From the NCBI GenBank assembly GCA_964598535.1, contig CAZRCI010000019.1, positions 41,159 to 105,158 of the forward strand: a stretch of DNA of 64,000 nucleotides, read 5' to 3'. This DNA is from JALHMI01 sp964598535 (lineage in GTDB: Bacteria > Planctomycetota > Planctomycetia > Pirellulales > PALSA-1355). The notes under the pieces were generated by a model. It was given only the letters and a program-made list of their open reading frames with translations, was not told the origin of the DNA and did not search any database. A program made the position numbers and the translations under genes. Of this stretch, positions 40,409 through 47,928 are shown one piece after another (the first letter of the stretch is position 1; every line of letters starts with the position of its first letter).

Positions 40409-41089
40409 TCATCCGTGCTTCCTGATCCAGTCGAAGACCGTCATCACTGGGAGTCCGGTCAGCGAGCTGATCGTGCGGTAGGAGTCGCCGAGCCGATGCA
40501 ATTGCAAGACTTCCGCTAACCAACGCTCCCGCAGCGTCTTCTTGGCACCGGGAATGGCTCGCTTCGGTCGCCCACCGCTGTGACCTTTGAGCCGTTGGCC
40601 CCTGGCCCTCTGGTAGGCTCGGATCTCGCGCGGGCTGGAGTTCGGCGGCAGGATGGTTGCGAGGGGGAACCCATCGGTATGTAAGCACAAGTAAGCGAGG
40701 TCACTCTCGGTGGCTACCGCTTCCTCATTGGTGATGGGATTAAATCGCGTGCTGCGGATTGCCCTGTCCACAGACTCAAAGGCGAGCCACTTCGCACCTA
40801 GCTCGCGGGCGAGGTCAACAGCGCACACCAGCCAGCCAGGGTCGGCACCACTCCAGCAACGTGCATGACATCCAACGACGATCGCACCGACTCGGTCCAG
40901 TTCAGCGCGTAGGTTGGCTTCCTGGTCATCCAGGTTTCCGGCGAGCTGCTGGGGATGTCTTGAAACCCGGCAACATGCAATCACGCGGTCGCCTGGCTGT
41001 ATCGACAGGGCTGCATGAAGGAAAAACTTTCCAGCTTGGGACGGGCGTGGTTCATGAGGCCGCGTGTAGCGGCGAGTCTTCCGTGACAT
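40409..41089 (-). CDS. Atypical short serine recombinase with C-terminal HTH
   Basis: A 226-residue protein. GDRVIACCRVSRHPQQLAGN carries the R-V-S nucleophile context, and WLAFESVDRAIRSTRFN resembles the D-R-x-x-R motif. The segment between is unlike normal resolvases, with several Cys (GCHARCWSGADPGWLVCAVD). A basic linker (GHSGGRPKRAIPGAKKTLRE) and a helix-turn-helix (GDSYRTISSLTGLPVMTVFD) end the protein. Start ATG 41089 follows AAGGAAGG. Its leader can sequester that site in a pseudoknot. Possibly an excision factor or diverged invertase; catalysis is not certain. Confidence 0.75.
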   Translation of the reverse strand: MSRKTRRYTRPHEPRPSQAGKFFLHAALSIQPGDRVIACCRVSRHPQQLAGNLDDQEANLRAELDRVGAIVVGCHARCWSGADPGWLVCAVDLARELGAKWLAFESVDRAIRSTRFNPITNEEAVATESDLAYLCLHTDGFPLATILPPNSSPREIRAYQRARGQRLKGHSGGRPKRAIPGAKKTLRERWLAEVLQLHRLGDSYRTISSLTGLPVMTVFDWIRKHG

Positions 41090-41093
41090 GATG

Positions 41094-41162
41094 TTCCTTC
41101 CTTGAGGGGCGGACTCCCGCCGGCTCAAGCGCAAGGAAGGAAAGAGAACGCTTGAGCCGGCG
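41094..41162 (-). promoter_or_regulatory. Putative pseudoknot leader with loop anti-Shine-Dalgarno
   Basis: Minus-strand leader of the third recombinase. Stem 1 is a perfect 14-bp pair, CGCCGGCTCAAGCG (41118-41131) with CGCTTGAGCCGGCG (41149-41162). In RNA its 17-base loop ends with UUCCUUCCUUG (complement of 41132-41142), which pairs perfectly over 11 bases with CAAGGAAGGAA (complement of 41094-41104), the ribosome-binding region 4 bases before the AUG. Order S1a, S2a, S1b, S2b makes an H-type pseudoknot that would hide the start. The linker between S1b and S2b is 13 bases. Confidence 0.65.
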
Positions 41163-41366
41163 AAGGTCATTAGGCGATTGCAAGCCGCCGTGCCCGGTCC
41201 CCAACACGTTAGACCATCACGTCGCGTCCTCACAAGACGCCGGTTCCAAATGATATGAGGGGCTGTTGTCCTCGCTTGTCACGCACGGGCAAGGGCTGTG
41301 TGACCCAAACCACCAACTCTTGCCCCGGACGCAGCGACACGGTACGACAGGGGCGGAGGTAACCCA

Positions 41367-41789
41367 ATGAAGTCGTATACCGAATACCTGACGTTTAATC
41401 TGCCAGCCCGCATGGCATTTCAGAACATCACCCCGACCATCGAGACCATTGTCAAAAAGAGTGGCGTCCGCGAGGGAATTCTGCTCTGCAACGCAATGCA
41501 CATAACCGCGAGCGTATTCATCAATGACGACGAGTCCGGGCTCCATTCCGACTACAAGAGGTGGCTTGAACAACTGGCCCCCTTTGACGAGTCACCGCAG
41601 CGCTACGCTCACAACCGCACGGGCGAAGACAATGCCGATGCCCACATGAAGCGTCAAATCATGGGACGCGAGGTTGTTGTAGCGGTCACGACGGGCAAGC
41701 TGGACTTCGGACCGTGGGAACAAATCTTCTACGGTGAGTTCGACGGACGCCGGGACAAGCGGGTGCTGGTCAAAGTCATTGGTGAATGA
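41367..41789 (+). CDS. yjbQ: Element-borne intact YjbQ (UPF0047) protein
   Basis: A 140-residue full-length UPF0047 protein: MKSYTEYLTFNLPARMAFQN, then LLCNAMHITASVFINDDESG, RYAHNRTGEDNADAHMKRQI, and PWEQIFYGEFDGRRDKRVLV. The conserved His, Asp and N-x-x-G-E-D-N motifs of the family are all present. GGAGG lies 7 bases before the ATG. By my count it differs from the reconstructed host protein at 16 of 140 positions (10 in the first 41, 6 in the last 99), with many silent DNA changes, so it is a long-separated homologue, not a fresh duplication. It replaces the target gene the element breaks. Confidence 0.95.
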   Translation: MKSYTEYLTFNLPARMAFQNITPTIETIVKKSGVREGILLCNAMHITASVFINDDESGLHSDYKRWLEQLAPFDESPQRYAHNRTGEDNADAHMKRQIMGREVVVAVTTGKLDFGPWEQIFYGEFDGRRDKRVLVKVIGE

Positions 41790-41870
41790 GTTCCCGGTCT
41801 GATCCCAGAGTCCCCTGCAAAGCGAAGGCGACGGACGGGAAATTTGAAGTTAAGGCCAATATGCTTTGCG

Positions 41871-41872
41871 AA
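41871..41872. other. attR crossover dinucleotide
   Basis: AA within CTTTGCG-AA-TGCGATG. To its right the host yjbQ frame resumes with AAT GCG ATG CAC (N-A-M-H). Matches the AA at attL. Confidence 0.8.
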
Positions 41873-42170
41873 TGCGATGCACATCACAGCCAGCGTGTTC
41901 ATCAATGACGATGAATCCGGCTTGCATTCGGATTACAAAACATGGCTGGAACAGCTCGCGCCGTTCGATGCCTCGCCCCAGCGGTATGCCCACAATCGCA
42001 CGGGTGAAGACAATGCCGACGCTCATCTGAAGCGGCAGATCATGGGGCGGGAGGTCGTGGTCGCCGTCACGAACGGAAAGCTAGACTTTGGACCTTGGGA
42101 ACAAATATTCTATGGCGAGTTCGATGGCCGGCGAAAGAAACGCGTGCTGATCAAAGTCATCGGCGAGTAA
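41871..42170 (+). pseudogene. yjbQ: 3' half of host yjbQ, separated by the element
   Basis: Codons from AAT (41871) read NAMHITASVFINDDESGLHS through PWEQIFYGEFDGRRKKRVLI to the TAA: 99 residues. Joined after the 41 codons ending at 29335 they give the 140-residue family length. The upstream in-frame stretch (KLRPICFA) is element sequence. A TTG at 41844 could in principle start translation, but the product would lack the N-terminal strand block. Confidence 0.93.
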
Positions 42171-42194
42171 GGTCCGCCACGTGCGCGGGCGCCG

Positions 42195-43148
42195 TTATGC
42201 CGTGATCCCCTTGGTGAGCGCCAAGAACGCAGTTTCGAGATTCAACTCCTCTTCGCGGAACAAAGTCAGCTTGTATTTACTTTCGATCAGCAGCGTTGCC
42301 AGCGGGCTGTAGTCGGTAACGTCAGGTTTGAGAGTGACGATCATCAGCTTTGGACGCTCGGTGGAGCCCGGTGTCGGGGCTGGAATGTCGACGGAGGACA
42401 CATCTGGCTGCGCGGCAAGCAGCTTGGCGGCCTCCTCGGTCTTGTCGGCGACACTCACGTTCAGCACGGTTTGCCGGCGCACCTGCTTCATCACCTCGGA
42501 CACATCGGCGTTCACCAGCAGCTCACCCCGCTCGATAATTCCGATCTTGTTACAAATGTCGGCCAACTCGGGCAGAATGTGGCTCGAAACCATGATCGTT
42601 TTGCCAAGTCCACGAAGCTCTTTGAGCAAGCCGCGGATTTCAATGCGGGCGCGAGGGTCGAGACCGCTAGCTGGTTCGTCGAGCAAGAGAACTTGAGGAT
42701 CGTGCAGGAGCACGCGGGCGAGACCCAGCCGTTGGTTCATCCCGCGGGAGAGGCTCGTGACAAGTGCTTCACGCTTGTAGCCCAGATCGACCAGGTCCAG
42801 CACTTCATCGCAGACTTTGCGCCGCGCGGCGCCGTTGATGCGGTAGGCCGCGGCGAAAAACTCCAGATACTCGATCACTTTCATGTCGTCGTACACGCCG
42901 TAAAAGTCTGGCATGTAGCCAACCAACCGGCGGATCTCGCGCGGATTGGTATAGATCGAGTGGCCGCAGACATAGGCTTCGCCCCAGGTAGGATGCAGTA
43001 GCGTCGCCAGAATGCGCATGGTGGTCGTCTTGCCGGCGCCGTTGGGGCCAATGAAGCCGAACACGTCGCCTTTTTGCAGGTCGAGCTCGAGGGATTTCAC
43101 GGCGTACAGCTCGCCGTATTTCATCGTAAGGTCATGGGCTTCGATCAA
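42195..43148 (-). CDS. ABC transporter ATP-binding protein
   Basis: A 317-residue nucleotide-binding subunit: Walker A GFIGPNGAGKTTTMRIL, signature variant SLSRGMNQRLGLARVL, Walker B QVLLLDEPASGLDPRAR and switch VSSHILPELADIC. The C-terminal ~90 residues (VLNVSVADKTEEAAKLLAAQ) are the extension seen in exporter ATPases of the ABC-2 / gliding-associated type. It follows the large unknown membrane protein at 43183 on the same strand with a 34-base gap, so they may form one export system. The permease is probably not in this window. Confidence 0.92.
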   Translation of the reverse strand: MIEAHDLTMKYGELYAVKSLELDLQKGDVFGFIGPNGAGKTTTMRILATLLHPTWGEAYVCGHSIYTNPREIRRLVGYMPDFYGVYDDMKVIEYLEFFAAAYRINGAARRKVCDEVLDLVDLGYKREALVTSLSRGMNQRLGLARVLLHDPQVLLLDEPASGLDPRARIEIRGLLKELRGLGKTIMVSSHILPELADICNKIGIIERGELLVNADVSEVMKQVRRQTVLNVSVADKTEEAAKLLAAQPDVSSVDIPAPTPGSTERPKLMIVTLKPDVTDYSPLATLLIESKYKLTLFREEELNLETAFLALTKGITA

Positions 43149-43182
43149 GGCGGCACCTGCGGCGAATATCGGCGGAGTGGGG

Positions 43183-45480
43183 TTATTTCTTGGCGACGGG
43201 AATCACGTAGCGATGGAATGTCCAGTATTGGGTGTGAGCGTCCCCTGCAATCTGTCGAGAGCCGTCGTCTGTTTGCACGAGCGTGGTCGCTGGTTGGGCA
43301 ACACGCCCAATGAACACAGCGCGGCCGCGCGAGACGAGGTTGCTCAACTCGACAAAGTCCTGGTAATGATTTTCCAACCCCGTGTACGATTTACCGCCCG
43401 CGAGATCGTGGGCCGTCATGATTTCCACGATCCGTGGCACGTCGAAGCCGCCCTGGTCGTAAGGCGCCACGACCTTGCGGTCGCCGGCGACCGTCACTTT
43501 ACGAAGATAGGTGTCGACCGTCTGCGGATCGATATCCAAGGCCAGATCGAGCTCGCGGCCGGGCGCGAAGTCGCGAATCACATAGGCCCATTTGTCGTAG
43601 ATCAGCACGCTATGTGTAAGCGGCACGGATAACGCATTGCGGATCGTGCCCGTGAGCCGGCCATCGTCGGCGAGCTGGGCGTCGATGCCGCCGGTGGATT
43701 CGCCCCAGGCGCGGCCGACAAAAGACTTGCTTGACCAAACGGCGATCGGCACGCGGCGCAACTCGTCGAGCGTACGATTGTAGTCATAAGTCGCGCTGAA
43801 CAGCGGCAGGTTGCTTGATGCCACGCCGATTCCGCCGCCCGCGCCCGAGGCCGCGTCCATGCCGCCAAAGCCGCTTCCGGTCAGTCCGAACCAAGAGAGC
43901 AGCGCGCCCGCGGCAAGACGGTTCTTCCCGCCGCTGGTCGAGCCGGGGAGTTGCCGCGGCTGCAGCGCAACGTCGTAGGTGGCAATTTCAGGGCTGAACA
44001 CGTTGGTCCAGGACGTGCGCCGCGCAAAGCCGCTTTCCAGGTCGTAATCGACCACATCGAGGTGGTTCACGCGCGGTTCACGGCCCTTCAGGCCATAGGC
44101 AAGCGCCGCCGCGCCCGCGGTAAACGCAAGCACCGTGACCGAGAACGTCAGCCAAGTGGCCTCGGCACGGCGAAGCAGATGGCGGACCAGGTAGTAGTCA
44201 GCAGGTCCGATGCAGGCGATGTAGGCGGCGATCAGCACGGCCACGAGCCAGAAGGGCACCAGCGGCACGCCGGAGAACTGATCGAGAGCCCCGCGCAATT
44301 GCCCCGCCAGATCGACAAACCCGAGCGTGGTGACGGCGCCGAGCGAACCGCCCTCGTCCTCCGCGTTGCCGCCGGTTTGATAGCGGATACTAAGCAGTCG
44401 GCCTAGTAGTTGCGGACGCGCTTTCCATTCGGCAATGGGCGTCTGGTCAATGTCGAAAGCGACGAGTACGACTTCACCAAATCCGTGCGGGCTGTGAACC
44501 ACCAACGGCAAGTCTCGGGGGCCGTTGCCGGCGAACGATTCGATGTGGCCTCGCACATCGCGAAGCTGCGCCACTTCGAGATTCAAGTTTGCGCCAAGCC
44601 CCAAAGGCTCGGACGTTTCTATGTACGCCTCGAGCACCGTGGCTTGTCGCATGGGAACGAGGGCCTGGAAGTCGCCGGGCACGAGGTCGGCTAGCGGGCC
44701 TCCCTCGGCAAGCAACTCGGCCGCGTTGCGACCGACACAGAGGATCAGCTTGCCTCCCATGCGAATCCACAGATCGAGCGCAGCGAGTTGGGCATTTGCC
44801 CGTTTCAGCTCGGCGACGATTCTCGGATCGCTGGTATGGAGCAGAATGGCATCGACGCCTTCCATGCCATACCACGCATCGGGCAGTGTTGACAGGTTGT
44901 CGAGTGCTGTGAGCGCGACGCCGCTGGCGCTTGTCGTTCCGCCGTAATCACCGATATTGAGCGTCAACCGGCTGTGCGAGGGCATCACGCCGGCAAGACT
45001 GCCAGCGGCGCCCGCTCGAAACGTGCGAGTGGCCAGCCGGCGATCTTCAGCGTGCAATTCGACGGTAATCTCCCCGCCAAGTTGCCCCTGCTTGAAGTAC
45101 ACCGGTACAACCGTGGAATCGCCGGCCGCGAGCTTGATTTCTCCGATGGCAGCCGTGACCCGGGTGGGAATGCCGTCATTGTCGGGCGCGATGAGTGTGA
45201 GCTGGCCAGTAAACGGAGTGGCGCCGGCAGTGATCGTTACTTCGGCGATCGTCCAATAGCCGACTTTGTAACGGCCGTTGAAACCGACGCGCAGGTCGTC
45301 GATCGTGGGGGCCGCGACGTCGGCCTCCGGCGACTGGAACGTAGCCTCCGCAGGGGCACCGCTTTGCGGCGCGATGTTTTCTTGGCCGGCCGCCGGCGCG
45401 CACGCAAACGCTGCCATCGACAGGAATAACCAGGCGACCAGATGCCGCATGTTTCGGCCTCGTTCCGCCCGCATCGTCAT
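43183..45480 (-). CDS. Large secreted/membrane protein of unknown function, ABC-associated
   Basis: A 765-residue protein. The N-terminus holds a signal peptide (MRHLVAWLFLSMAAFACAPA). Residues ~50-420 form a soluble extracytoplasmic region with beta-rich segments (VGYWTIAEVTITAGATPFTG). Two membrane helices follow (FWLVAVLIAAYIACIGPADY, WLTFSVTVLAFTAGAAALAY). A C-terminal Gly-rich soluble part contains GAGGGIGVASSN. The ATG at 45480 overlaps the stop of the MazG-like gene by 4 bases. Downstream ABC ATPase suggests a shared export or envelope function. Family not recognised. Confidence 0.75.
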   Translation of the reverse strand: MTMRAERGRNMRHLVAWLFLSMAAFACAPAAGQENIAPQSGAPAEATFQSPEADVAAPTIDDLRVGFNGRYKVGYWTIAEVTITAGATPFTGQLTLIAPDNDGIPTRVTAAIGEIKLAAGDSTVVPVYFKQGQLGGEITVELHAEDRRLATRTFRAGAAGSLAGVMPSHSRLTLNIGDYGGTTSASGVALTALDNLSTLPDAWYGMEGVDAILLHTSDPRIVAELKRANAQLAALDLWIRMGGKLILCVGRNAAELLAEGGPLADLVPGDFQALVPMRQATVLEAYIETSEPLGLGANLNLEVAQLRDVRGHIESFAGNGPRDLPLVVHSPHGFGEVVLVAFDIDQTPIAEWKARPQLLGRLLSIRYQTGGNAEDEGGSLGAVTTLGFVDLAGQLRGALDQFSGVPLVPFWLVAVLIAAYIACIGPADYYLVRHLLRRAEATWLTFSVTVLAFTAGAAALAYGLKGREPRVNHLDVVDYDLESGFARRTSWTNVFSPEIATYDVALQPRQLPGSTSGGKNRLAAGALLSWFGLTGSGFGGMDAASGAGGGIGVASSNLPLFSATYDYNRTLDELRRVPIAVWSSKSFVGRAWGESTGGIDAQLADDGRLTGTIRNALSVPLTHSVLIYDKWAYVIRDFAPGRELDLALDIDPQTVDTYLRKVTVAGDRKVVAPYDQGGFDVPRIVEIMTAHDLAGGKSYTGLENHYQDFVELSNLVSRGRAVFIGRVAQPATTLVQTDDGSRQIAGDAHTQYWTFHRYVIPVAKK

Positions 45481-45806
45481 GGCTTCTCCGCGTCGTCGCA
45501 GGTGCAAGCGAACTGACCGCATCCGGGGCAGCCGGAACCGTATTTCAGAGCGATGGCCTCGCTCAGGTCGACGCCGGCGACATTGGCGATCGTGGCCAGC
45601 CAGGCGAGCACGTCGGCAAACTCGCCCAACCGTTCTTCGTGCGTGCCGTTGCGGAGGGCCGAGGCCAACTCGCCGATCTCTTCCATCAGCCACATGAACG
45701 TGCCGTCGATGCCCCGCGCGACGTCTTTCTCGAAGTACATCTTGCGAATCAATTGCTGAAAGTCCGCCAATGAGACGTTAGCGGCCGAAGGTTCGTCGCG
45801 CGACAT
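45477..45806 (-). CDS. MazG-like nucleotide pyrophosphohydrolase with Cys-rich tail
   Basis: A 109-residue all-alpha NTP-pyrophosphatase-type protein. TFMWLMEEIGELASALRNGT supplies the E-x-x-E of MazG-like enzymes and ERLGEFADVLAWLATIANVA the second E-x-x-D, the Mg-binding set. Such enzymes hydrolyse non-canonical or excess NTPs. The C-terminus CPGCGQFACTCDDAEKP has four Cys in a CxxC...CxC pattern, suggesting a small metal site. Start ATG 45806; a GTG at 45821 in the same frame is an alternative. Stop overlaps the next gene by 4 bases. Confidence 0.85.
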   Translation of the reverse strand: MSRDEPSAANVSLADFQQLIRKMYFEKDVARGIDGTFMWLMEEIGELASALRNGTHEERLGEFADVLAWLATIANVAGVDLSEAIALKYGSGCPGCGQFACTCDDAEKP

Positions 45807-45887
45807 GGTGCGGGAATTCACTCCACGAGGTCTTCTGCGATTGTCTGAGCCGACGCGTTGGTTGGCTTACCTGCCCCGCGTGCCATT

Positions 45888-46724
45888 CTACTCCAAAACC
45901 CACTGAACGACTTGTTCCAAGCCGTCCTCGTCGTTCGTGGGGGCGATGCGATCGGCCGCGGCTTTGGTTTCCGAGACCGCATTGCCCATCGCCACGCCGA
46001 GCCCCGCGGCTTCGATCATCGGAATATCGTTGACATCGTCGCCGACGGCGCAGATCTCTTCCGCCGAAATATCCCACGCTTTCGCCAGACGCCACACGCC
46101 GGTCCACTTGCTGACGCCGGCCGGCGCGATTTCACACATGAAGCCGGCATAGCGGGGGCTGCGAAGCACGTGCAAGTAAAGCTGATCAGGCAGGGCTTCG
46201 GCGAGTTCCGTGGCCAGTTCTTGCATTTGCCGCCGGCCTCCCATCACGAAGCCGGCAAAGATGCCCGGAGGCGGCTCGGCCATGATCCGCGCATGCACGC
46301 GTCCAAAGCCGGCGTTCTTGGCGAAGAACTCGGTGAGCAACGCGCAACCGATCGTCGCGTCGCGATGGTAGAAATCGAAGCCCTCGTGATAGGTGTCGCC
46401 GTAGAGCACGGCCTCGTAACCGTGGGCCTGGATCGCCGCGAGACATTGCTCGAGCGTGCCGGGCTGGAACTCGGCCTGAAAAAGCGTTTGGTGATCGGCT
46501 GCCCGTTTGATCAACGCGCCGCTGGCGGTGATCAGCGGCACGTTGAGCTCCAGCGGTTCGACCAGCGGCAGCACGCGGCTATAGCGGCGTCCTGTGGCCA
46601 GTACGATCTCGACGCCGGCACGCTTGGCTTTTAGCACGGCCCGCCGAGTACGCTCGCTGAGTTCGTGCTGGCTGTTGACGAGCGTGCCATCGACGTCGAT
46701 GGCCAGGAGACGGTAACGAGGCAT
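45888..46724 (-). CDS. Cof-type HAD-superfamily phosphatase
   Basis: A 278-residue cytoplasmic phosphatase of the type IIB (Cof) HAD group, which dephosphorylates sugar phosphates or cofactors. Motif I LLAIDVDGTLVNS, motif II VLATGRRYSRV, conserved Lys in GVSKWTGVWRLAKAW, motif IV CAVGDDVNDIPMIEAAGLGV then AMGNA. The C2 cap lies between motifs II and III. ATG 46724 (MPRYRL) puts motif I at residue ~10, as usual; an upstream in-frame start at 46763 adds a non-conserved leader. The physiological substrate cannot be told. Confidence 0.92.
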   Translation of the reverse strand: MPRYRLLAIDVDGTLVNSQHELSERTRRAVLKAKRAGVEIVLATGRRYSRVLPLVEPLELNVPLITASGALIKRAADHQTLFQAEFQPGTLEQCLAAIQAHGYEAVLYGDTYHEGFDFYHRDATIGCALLTEFFAKNAGFGRVHARIMAEPPPGIFAGFVMGGRRQMQELATELAEALPDQLYLHVLRSPRYAGFMCEIAPAGVSKWTGVWRLAKAWDISAEEICAVGDDVNDIPMIEAAGLGVAMGNAVSETKAAADRIAPTNDEDGLEQVVQWVLE

Positions 46725-46898
46725 GGGCACAGCCAAAGAAGAACGGAGATAACTCGGAAACAAGCTCCATTGTAGGCAAGAGCCAATGGCCAGGGCGATC
46801 CGAAATGGGCTCCTATACGCCAGGCTTCAGGCCCTTTAAAATCGAAGCAGACGCGTTTGCCGCTGTGGATACTTTCTTTGGATTGCCGTACTTTCGTC

Positions 46899-47210
46899 AT
46901 GTCTGACTTCGTCACCGTTGCTAAAGTGGGTGCTATCGCCGAAGGAACCGGCATGGCCTTTCCGGTGGGCGATAAGCTCGTCGCCGTGTTCAACCTGGGA
47001 GACGGCGTTTACCAGGCGATCAACGACCTTTGCCCGCATATGGGGGCGTCGCTGGCCGACGGCCCCTTGGAAGACGGGATGGTAACCTGTCCTTGGCACG
47101 CCTGGCGGTTTCGCACGTCGGACGGCACTTGGTGCGACAACCCCCGAATCAAGACCGACGCATACGAGGTACGCGTGGTTGGCGACGAGATTCAGGTGAA
47201 AGTGGGGTGA
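46899..47210 (+). CDS. Rieske [2Fe-2S] ferredoxin-like protein
   Basis: A 103-residue soluble electron carrier. The Rieske ligands are CPHMGASLADGPLEDG (C-x-H) and MVTCPWHAWRFRTSDG (C-x-x-H), as in NirD and dioxygenase-type ferredoxins. No membrane anchor or signal, so cytoplasmic. ATG 46899 (MSDFVTVAKV) chosen because the upstream extension to 46857 is not family-like. It is not near a dioxygenase or nitrite reductase, so its partner is unknown. Convergent with the UPF0173 gene. Confidence 0.92.
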   Translation: MSDFVTVAKVGAIAEGTGMAFPVGDKLVAVFNLGDGVYQAINDLCPHMGASLADGPLEDGMVTCPWHAWRFRTSDGTWCDNPRIKTDAYEVRVVGDEIQVKVG

Positions 47211-47225
47211 CGCGGCGCGCGATTT

Positions 47226-47912
47226 CTAGAGGGTGAGCGTATCTCCCGGCTCGATGGCGAACCCCTCGGTGTTGGTTTCGTTACGCACGCGGGCGGCCCA
47301 GGCCGAGGCGTCTTGCGCAATCGGCGGCCAGGTGTTGAAATGGCACGGCAACGCCTTCTTGGCTCCGAGCAGCTTGAGCGCCTCAATCGAGTCGTCGGGG
47401 CCCATCGTGTAGCGATCGCCGATCGGCACGACGGCCAGGTCGAGGCCCCCTGCCCCCAGCAACTTCATGTCGCTAAACAGGGCCGTGTCGCAAGCGAAGT
47501 ACAGCTTCTTGCCGTTGCCGAGCGTGAGCAGAAAGCCGCCGGGGTTGCCGCCGTACGTGCCGTCGGGCAGGACCGAGCTATGGTGCGCCACGGTATATTT
47601 TACGCGGCCAAACGGGAGCGCGATCGAACCGCCATGATTCATGGGTTCGGTCTTTTCGGCGCCGTGCGCCGCCAGCCATTCGCAGATTTCAAAATTAGAA
47701 ACGACCGTGGCGCCCGTGCGTTTGACGATCGAGGCCGCGTCGGCGATATGGTCGTAGTGTCCGTGCGAGACGAGCACGAAATCCGCGTCGACCTGGTCGG
47801 CTTTGAGCGGCGCGGTGGGTGAATCGTTCAAGAACGGATCGATGAGGATCTTGTGCCCCGCGGTGTCGAGCAGCCAGGCGTTGTGTCCCAACCAGCGTAG
47901 TGTGGCGGCCAT
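47226..47912 (-). CDS. UPF0173 metal-dependent hydrolase (metallo-beta-lactamase fold)
   Basis: A 228-residue MBL-fold protein. The metal motif is FVLVSHGHYDHIADAASIVK (H-x-H-x-D-H), with further ligands in KYTVAHHSSVLPDG, LYFACDTALFSDM and the late KKALPCHFNTWPP. It begins MAATLRWLGHNAWLLDT, typical of UPF0173/YtkL-like proteins. The natural substrate is unknown. It starts 16 bases after the glucose-6-phosphate isomerase stop on the same strand and probably shares that transcript. Confidence 0.92.
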   Translation of the reverse strand: MAATLRWLGHNAWLLDTAGHKILIDPFLNDSPTAPLKADQVDADFVLVSHGHYDHIADAASIVKRTGATVVSNFEICEWLAAHGAEKTEPMNHGGSIALPFGRVKYTVAHHSSVLPDGTYGGNPGGFLLTLGNGKKLYFACDTALFSDMKLLGAGGLDLAVVPIGDRYTMGPDDSIEALKLLGAKKALPCHFNTWPPIAQDASAWAARVRNETNTEGFAIEPGDTLTL

Positions 47913-47928
47913 GGTGCGGTGTGTCCTT

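Larger units (their letters stand above)
29336..41872. mobile_element. 12.5-kb serine-recombinase element inserted in yjbQ
   Basis: Ends are defined by the two halves of yjbQ and a shared AA dinucleotide (29336-29337 and 41871-41872). Joining the flanks restores a 140-residue frame, the length of the element's own copy. Contents from left: large serine recombinase; unknown 117- and 166-residue proteins; terminase large and small subunits; resolvase; unknown 145-residue protein; OLD-like ATPase (reverse orientation); DUF3102-like protein; unknown 235-residue protein; PD-(D/E)XK-like protein; third serine recombinase; intact yjbQ. No portal, capsid, tail, relaxase or replication initiator is visible. 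The OLD to PD-(D/E)XK stretch is more AT-rich than the terminase block, suggesting mosaic assembly. Confidence 0.93.

Noticed and set aside
29336..41872. Reading the element as a complete prophage
   Set aside because: Only terminase genes are phage-like; no portal, capsid, tail, lysis or replication genes are visible.
29336..41872. Reading the element as a conjugative element (ICE)
   Set aside because: No relaxase, coupling protein or type IV secretion gene is present.
41844..42170. A possible independent 108-residue gene starting at TTG
   Set aside because: The first codons are element sequence, and the rest is the 3' part of the host yjbQ. No ribosome site supports the TTG.
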